Below, one piece after another: positions 7,020 through 11,097 of a stretch of 11,097 nt of DNA. Source of the stretch: Bacteroidales bacterium (lineage in GTDB: Bacteria > Bacteroidota > Bacteroidia > Bacteroidales > Paludibacteraceae); NCBI GenBank assembly GCA_900771035.1, contig CAAGML010000002.1:1-11097 (forward strand), read 5' to 3'. Position numbers and translations under genes: made by a program. The first letter of the stretch is position 1, and every line of letters starts with the position of its first letter. Under the pieces are notes generated by a model. It was not told the origin of the DNA, searched no databases, and worked only from the letters and a program-made list of their open reading frames with translations.

Positions 7020-8990
7020 ATGATACAAAGAGAAGAATTACTCAAGAACGGCAAAGTTGTTGCTGCCATTCCTGAGGGTCCATTGGCAGAGAAATGGACT
7101 AACTATAAGGCTCACCAGAAACTTGTGAACCCTGCCAACAAGCGTAAACTCGACGTTATCATCGTCGGTACTGGACTTGCCGGTGCTTCTGCCGCCGCAT
7201 CTCTCGGCGAGATGGGCTTCCATGTTCTCAATTTCTGCATTCAGGATTCACCTCGTCGCGCTCACTCTATCGCCGCACAAGGTGGTATCAATGCCGCTAA
7301 GAACTACCAGAACGACGGTGACTCTGTCTATCGCCTCTTCTACGATACTATAAAAGGTGGTGACTATCGTGCTCGCGAGGCTAACGTCTATCGTCTTGCC
7401 GAGGTTTCCAACTCTATCATCGACCAGTGCGTTGCACAGGGTGTTCCTTTTGCCCGTGATTACGGTGGATTGCTTGACAACCGTTCATTCGGTGGCGCAC
7501 AGGTAAGCCGTACTTTCTACGCTAAAGGACAGACTGGCCAGCAGTTGTTGCTCGGCGCATACTCAGCACTCTCACGTCAGGTTCAGAAAGGCACTGTAAC
7601 TCTCTACACTCGTTACGAGATGCTTGACCTCGTAATCATCGACGGTCGCGCACGTGGTATCATCGCACGTAACCTCGTGACAGGTAAAATTGAGCGTTTC
7701 GCCGCACACGCAGTAGTTATCGGTACTGGTGGTTATGGCAACACCTTCTTCCTCTCCACCAACGCAATGGCTTCTAACGGCTCTGCTGCTTGGCAGGTAT
7801 ATAAGAAAGGTGCTTGGTTCTCAAATCCTTGCTATGCACAGATTCACCCAACATGTATTCCTAAGCATGGCGAGTTCCAGTCTAAGTTGACCCTTATGTC
7901 AGAGTCTCTGCGTAACGACGGTCGTATCTGGGTGCCTAAGAAGAAAGAGGATGCCGAGGCTATCCGCGCCGGCAAACTCAAACCAACCCAGATCCCTGAC
8001 GAGGACCGCGACTTCTACTTGGAGCGTCGTTATCCTGCATTCGGTAACCTCGTGCCACGTGACGTCGCTTCACGTGCTGCCAAGGAGCGTTGCGATGCAG
8101 GTTTCGGTGTGAACGAGACTGGCTTGGCTGTTTATCTTGACTTCAAATACGCTATCGAGCGTCTTGGCAAGGATGTAGTCGCAGCACGTTACGGCAACCT
8201 CTTCCAGATGTACGAGAAGATTGTTGACGACAATCCATACGAGACCCCAATGATGATTTTCCCTGCTATCCACTATACAATGGGTGGTATTTGGGTTGAC
8301 TACGAGTTGCAGACCTCTATCCGCGGTTTGTTCGCTATCGGCGAGGCTAACTTCTCCGACCATGGTGCCAACCGTCTTGGTGCATCTGCTCTCATGCAGG
8401 GCTTGGCTGACGGTTACTTCGTATTGCCTTACACCATCCAGAACTACCTGGCAGACCAGATTCAGGTTCCTCGCTTCTCGACTGACCGTCCTGAGTTCGA
8501 GGAGGCAGAGAAGGCTATCCAGGACAAGATTGACCTCCTGATGAAGATTCAGGGCAAACGCTCTGTTGATTCTATCCACCGTGAACTCGGCAACATCATG
8601 TGGGAGTACGTTGGTATGGGTCGTACGAAAGAGGGTCTGGAGAAAGGTATCGCACTTATCGCTGACCTCAAGAAGGTATTCTGGAGCGACCTGTTCATCC
8701 CTGGCAAAAAGGCAGACTTCAACGTCGAGCTTGAGAAGGCACTCCGTCTTGCAGACTTCCTTGAAATCGGTGACCTCATGGCCCGTGACGCTCTCATGCG
8801 TGAAGAGTCTTGCGGTGGCCACTTCCGCGAGGAGTATCAGACTGAAGAGGGTGAGGCACTCCGTCAGGACGACAAGTTCTCATTTGCTTCTTGCTGGGAG
8901 TATCAGGGCGAAGACGCTGAACCTAAGATGCTCAAGGAGCCTCTCGAATATGAGTTCATCAAACGTCAGACACGTAACTATAAAGCATAA
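7020..8990 (+). CDS. frdA: Fumarate reductase / succinate dehydrogenase flavoprotein subunit
   Basis: A 656-residue catalytic subunit that interconverts fumarate and succinate at a covalently bound FAD on the cytoplasmic side. The FAD Rossmann motif is [19 protein letters not shown] (45-63). His82 in [11 protein letters not shown] is the expected covalent FAD attachment. Substrate-site residues are visible in IHPT (275-278), [10 protein letters not shown] (344-353, catalytic Arg347), HYTMGG (418-423) and HGANRLG (448-454). The C-terminal helical domain contains [16 protein letters not shown], usual in the family. The length agrees with the Wolinella and Bacteroidetes type, longer than E. coli FrdA. 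In anaerobic Bacteroidales the complex mainly reduces fumarate, producing succinate and supporting proton-motive force. Codon use is strongly biased (CGT/CGC arginine, CTC leucine), suggesting high expression. frdB follows after 6 bases. Confidence 0.97.
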   Translation: MIQREELLKNGKVVAAIPEGPLAEKWTNYKAHQKLVNPANKRKLDVIIVGTGLAGASAAASLGEMGFHVLNFCIQDSPRRAHSIAAQGGINAAKNYQNDGDSVYRLFYDTIKGGDYRAREANVYRLAEVSNSIIDQCVAQGVPFARDYGGLLDNRSFGGAQVSRTFYAKGQTGQQLLLGAYSALSRQVQKGTVTLYTRYEMLDLVIIDGRARGIIARNLVTGKIERFAAHAVVIGTGGYGNTFFLSTNAMASNGSAAWQVYKKGAWFSNPCYAQIHPTCIPKHGEFQSKLTLMSESLRNDGRIWVPKKKEDAEAIRAGKLKPTQIPDEDRDFYLERRYPAFGNLVPRDVASRAAKERCDAGFGVNETGLAVYLDFKYAIERLGKDVVAARYGNLFQMYEKIVDDNPYETPMMIFPAIHYTMGGIWVDYELQTSIRGLFAIGEANFSDHGANRLGASALMQGLADGYFVLPYTIQNYLADQIQVPRFSTDRPEFEEAEKAIQDKIDLLMKIQGKRSVDSIHRELGNIMWEYVGMGRTKEGLEKGIALIADLKKVFWSDLFIPGKKADFNVELEKALRLADFLEIGDLMARDALMREESCGGHFREEYQTEEGEALRQDDKFSFASCWEYQGEDAEPKMLKEPLEYEFIKRQTRNYKA

Positions 8991-8996
8991 AAAATC

Positions 8997-9755
8997 ATGG
9001 ATAAGAACATTAATATAACTGTAAAGGTTTGGCGTCAGGCTGGTCCAAAGGCTAAGGGCGCTTTCGAAACCTACAAATTGCAGAATATATCTCAAGGCAG
9101 CTCTTTCCTTGAGATGCTTGACGTACTCAACGAACAGTTGGTTAACAAAGAGCGCAAAGAACCAATAGCATTCGACCATGACTGCCGCGAAGGTATCTGC
9201 GGTATGTGCTCGCTCTACATCAACGGTCACCCACACGGACCTGACACAGCAGTTACAACATGCCAGTTGCACATGCGTCGTTTCAACGATGGCGACACTA
9301 TCACCATCGAGCCATGGCGTTCACACGCATTCCCTGTAATCAAGGACCTTGTCGTTGACCGTCGCGCATACGACAAAATCATGCAGGCTGGTGGTTACAT
9401 CTCTGTCAACACAGGTTGCGGCGTAGATGCCAACGCTATTCCTATCAGCAAGGTTGCAGCTGACGAGGCTATGGATGCTGCATCTTGCATCGGTTGTGGT
9501 GCTTGCGCCGCTGCTTGCAAGAACGGCTCCGCAATGCTCTTCGTCTCTGCAAAAGTCAGCCAGCTGGCTCTCCTTCCTCAAGGCAAGGTTGAGGCCGCAC
9601 GTCGTGCTAAGGCTATGCTTGGCAAAATGGACGAACTCGGATTTGGTAACTGCACCAACACAGGTGCGTGCGCCGCTGAGTGTCCAAAGAGCGTTTCACT
9701 GAGCAACATCGCACGTTTGAACCGTGAGTTCATCTGCGCTAAACTCGGTGATTGA
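8997..9755 (+). CDS. frdB: Fumarate reductase / succinate dehydrogenase iron-sulfur subunit
   Basis: A 252-residue electron-transfer subunit linking heme/quinol in FrdC to FAD in FrdA. All three cluster sites can be placed. The [2Fe-2S] cluster is held by Cys63, 68, 71 and 89 in CREGICGMC and TTCQLH. The [4Fe-4S] cluster is held by Cys164, 167, 170 and 229 in CIGCGAC and ECPK. The [3Fe-4S] cluster is held by Cys174, 219 and 225; the 219-225-229 spacing equals that of E. coli FrdB. The N-terminal ~110 residues are the plant-ferredoxin fold and the rest the bacterial-ferredoxin fold. No residue is missing. It is the last gene of frdCAB; the ATG is 6 bases after the frdA stop, and an intrinsic terminator follows. 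Confidence 0.97.
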   Translation: MDKNINITVKVWRQAGPKAKGAFETYKLQNISQGSSFLEMLDVLNEQLVNKERKEPIAFDHDCREGICGMCSLYINGHPHGPDTAVTTCQLHMRRFNDGDTITIEPWRSHAFPVIKDLVVDRRAYDKIMQAGGYISVNTGCGVDANAIPISKVAADEAMDAASCIGCGACAAACKNGSAMLFVSAKVSQLALLPQGKVEAARRAKAMLGKMDELGFGNCTNTGACAAECPKSVSLSNIARLNREFICAKLGD

Positions 9756-9765
9756 CAACCCGTAA

Positions 9766-9785
9766 GGACGGAACTTTCTCCGTCC
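9766..9785 (+). other. Hairpin just after frdB
   Basis: GGACGGA (9766-9772) pairs perfectly with TCCGTCC (9779-9785) around a 6-base loop, 10 bases after the frdB stop. No U-run follows, so it is not itself a normal terminator. It may protect the 3' end of the frd transcript or assist the terminator a few bases downstream. Confidence 0.6.
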
Positions 9786-9792
9786 CATCAAT

Positions 9793-9830
9793 AAAAAACG
9801 GCAGTTTCTGAAAAAAACTGCCGTTTTTTT
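9793..9830 (+). terminator. Intrinsic terminator of frdCAB
   Basis: A GC core CGGCAG-TTT (9799-9807) pairs with AAA-CTGCCG (9815-9823), and A9793-9798 can pair with the following T-run (9824-9830), for a stem of up to 15 base pairs with a 7-base loop. The seven T residues give a classic Rho-independent signal. The flanking A-run means it could also work on the opposite strand. It isolates the sigma-factor operon from frd transcription. Confidence 0.92.
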
Positions 9831-9916
9831 GTCACAAACAATGTATTTTTCCGTCTAAATTATAGAAGAGGAGAACGCCTCCCCATCCTGCAACGAAAAA
9901 TCCGCACCGCCACGCT

Positions 9917-10396
9917 ATGAAATACGATGAATTTTACCGCAAAAACCGTCCGAGGCTTGTCAACTTAGCCTTCAGGATTCTGCGTGACCGTGACGATGCT
10001 GAAGACACTGTGCAGAATGTCTGTCTCTCTCTCCTTGAGTCCTGGAAATCGGTCAACGCCCTCGACTTAGATGCCTACTCCTCACGGATGGTTCATAATG
10101 CTGCCGTACAGCATCTCCGTGACCGTGTCGAGACAAGCGAACTGACCGAGGAACACGCACCTCTTTCCGCTGCCCCCGACCAAGGCATAATCAACACCGA
10201 ATTTGCGGCACAGCTGCACAAAGCCCTTGACCAACTCCCGGCAACGCAACGCAGCGCATTGTTGCTCAAACAGGAACGTGGACTCACTTACCCCGAAATC
10301 GCTTCCCTCATGAATGAGTCAGAGGCAAACGTCCGCCAACTCATCTCACGGGCCCGACGGCAACTCGCCTCATCCCTGAACATCAGAAATGTGTAA
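9917..10396 (+). CDS. ECF-type RNA polymerase sigma factor
   Basis: A 159-residue two-domain sigma-70 family protein directing RNA polymerase to alternative promoters. The sigma-2 region spans about 5-70, with the core-binding/-10 segment LAFRILRDRDDAEDTVQNV (17-35) and aromatic Trp43. The sigma-4 region spans about 96-152: LPATQRSALLLKQERGLTYPEIA then the recognition helix ESEANVRQLISRARRQL. The linker (72-95) is short and acidic; there is no sigma-3 or C-terminal extension. It is the first of three closely packed genes, 12 bases before a small membrane protein that is a plausible anti-sigma factor. A convincing promoter was not found in 9832-9916; TTTG at 9828-9831 and TAAATTAT at 9856-9863 are too poorly matched and spaced. 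The regulon and inducing signal are unknown. Confidence 0.93.
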   Translation: MKYDEFYRKNRPRLVNLAFRILRDRDDAEDTVQNVCLSLLESWKSVNALDLDAYSSRMVHNAAVQHLRDRVETSELTEEHAPLSAAPDQGIINTEFAAQLHKALDQLPATQRSALLLKQERGLTYPEIASLMNESEANVRQLISRARRQLASSLNIRNV

Positions 10397-10408
10397 ACAA
10401 AACTATAA

Positions 10409-10840
10409 ATGAACGTTAAAGATTTAATCGAAGGCTATTATGCCGGCACACTCTCCGATACAGACGAAGAGCGGCTTGAGATGCTTATGATTTCCGGTCA
10501 CCCTGACATCCCCGAAGAGGAACGTATGCTCTACCTCGGCATCACCAACCTTCCAAAATCCACCGCCCCTGCCCGCAACATTAAAAAGATTGTCTGGCGC
10601 ATAACCTCCGTCGCTGCAACGCTTGCCATTATCGTCAGCCTCGGCTACTACACCTACATCGAACGACAGAGACAGATGGTCACCCAGCAGGAAATCCTCG
10701 AACTCGCAATGGGCAATTTCGGCAAGGCTCTCCACAAATCCGACACCACACGCGAGCAACTGGCTTCAATCCTCCGTGTCATCACTACTGACACCACCTC
10801 AACCGAAGAAGAAGAAAATCACAACTCAGAAGAAATATGA
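10409..10840 (+). CDS. Small single-pass membrane protein, candidate anti-sigma factor
   Basis: A 143-residue protein with an acidic N-terminal domain (1-57, starting MNVKDLIEGYYAGTLSDTDEE), one transmembrane helix at about 62-82, and an extracytoplasmic part of about 60 residues ending in an acidic tail. The positive residues before the helix (Lys50, Arg56, Lys59, Lys60, Arg64) favour a cytoplasmic N-terminus. The opening resembles anti-sigma regulators of Bacteroidetes, where a short helical segment ending in a turn and DEE/E-rich helix precedes the membrane span, but no zinc-binding HxxxCxxC motif is present. Position directly after an ECF sigma gene and before a secreted protein supports sequestration of the sigma factor at the membrane. 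Function is inferred from context, not from a recognised family. Confidence 0.7.
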   Translation: MNVKDLIEGYYAGTLSDTDEERLEMLMISGHPDIPEEERMLYLGITNLPKSTAPARNIKKIVWRITSVAATLAIIVSLGYYTYIERQRQMVTQQEILELAMGNFGKALHKSDTTREQLASILRVITTDTTSTEEEENHNSEEI

Positions 10841-11097
10841 AAAGACTCTATCTCACAGTGGCTTTTGCCAGCCTACTCTTCTGCAACGCCTTCGCTCAGA
10901 ACGAAGCCGACCGCGCGGTGGCGACTCTTATAGCCGACCTTGCACAACTCTCGAAAGAGAAAGCCACATTCGCATCCATGAACTGCAACAAGGAACTGAT
11001 GTCGCAGTTCAACGTTTCCACAACCGACCCTGCCCTGCAAGACATGCTCGACAACATCAGCCGCCTCTATATGATTTACACGACCGATGCCTCGACT
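10837..11097 (+). CDS. Secreted protein of unknown function, 3' end outside window
   Basis: The first 87 codons are open to the window edge. The ATG at 10837 overlaps the stop of the upstream gene (ATGA), a sign of translational coupling. Residues 1-20 (MKRLYLTVAFASLLFCNAFA) are a signal peptide with a likely type I cleavage after AFA; Cys16 lies within the hydrophobic core and is not a convincing lipobox. The mature part begins QNEADRAVATLIADLAQLSKEK and contains a Met/Cys/Asn patch and SRLYMIYT. Sigma/anti-sigma pairs in Bacteroidetes are often followed by small periplasmic proteins such as those with DUF4252. This could be one, but too little is visible to assign it. It may act as the envelope sensor or target of the sigma system. 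Confidence 0.75.
   Translation, partial: MKRLYLTVAFASLLFCNAFAQNEADRAVATLIADLAQLSKEKATFASMNCNKELMSQFNVSTTDPALQDMLDNISRLYMIYTTDAST

Noticed and set aside
6318..7028. 236-codon open frame antisense to frdC
   Set aside because: It mirrors frdC codon bias, has no recognisable protein features, and frdC itself is unambiguous.
8070..8822. 250-codon open frame antisense to frdA
   Set aside because: It is a shadow of the strongly biased frdA codons, with no motif or promoter.

Overview
The window looks like chromosomal DNA from a gut-type member of the Bacteroidales, most likely Prevotellaceae or a close relative. The evidence is an frdCAB-ordered fumarate reductase operon with a five-helix diheme cytochrome b, promoters of the Bacteroidetes TTTG...TAnnTTTG type, few Shine-Dalgarno sequences, a TPR/transmembrane/AraC regulator and an FHS-family sugar transporter. 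No rRNA, tRNA, CRISPR array or complete insertion sequence was seen.

Left part (1-2259, + strand): a 20-base poly-A tract is followed by a large membrane regulator (lipoprotein-like signal, helical TPR-like sensor, one transmembrane helix, C-terminal AraC DNA-binding domain). A stand-alone 123-residue AraC DNA-binding domain protein follows. Its end overlaps, convergently, the end of cutC.

Middle part (2225-6161, - strand) holds two transcription units. One is an FHS-type sugar/H+ symporter gene joined to cutC by a 4-base stop/start overlap. The other is lptB (the LPS transport ATPase) followed 2 bases later by a GalE-like protein that keeps the NAD-binding glycine motif but has lost the catalytic lysine and much of the active-site segment. 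Between the units, right upstream of the transporter start, lies a roughly 205-bp palindromic element with 23-bp terminal inverted repeats (one mismatch) and nested inner stems. It resembles a MITE or other mobile palindromic repeat.

Right part (6207-9830, + strand): frdC-frdA-frdB encodes the membrane quinol:fumarate reductase / succinate dehydrogenase complex, the last step of anaerobic fumarate respiration and succinate production. Its promoter is clear and overlaps the divergent lptB promoter. The operon ends in two consecutive hairpins, the second a strong intrinsic terminator. Downstream is an ECF sigma factor gene, a small single-pass membrane protein that is a candidate anti-sigma factor, and the first 87 codons of a secreted protein overlapping it by 4 bases. 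Together these look like a cell-envelope signalling operon cut by the window edge.

Most genes are ordinary for this lineage. The points that deserve attention are the palindromic element, the apparently catalytically dead GalE relative in the lptB operon, the interlocked lptB/frd promoters, the cysteine-rich tail of FrdC, and the mixed lipoprotein/DNA-binding architecture of the first gene.
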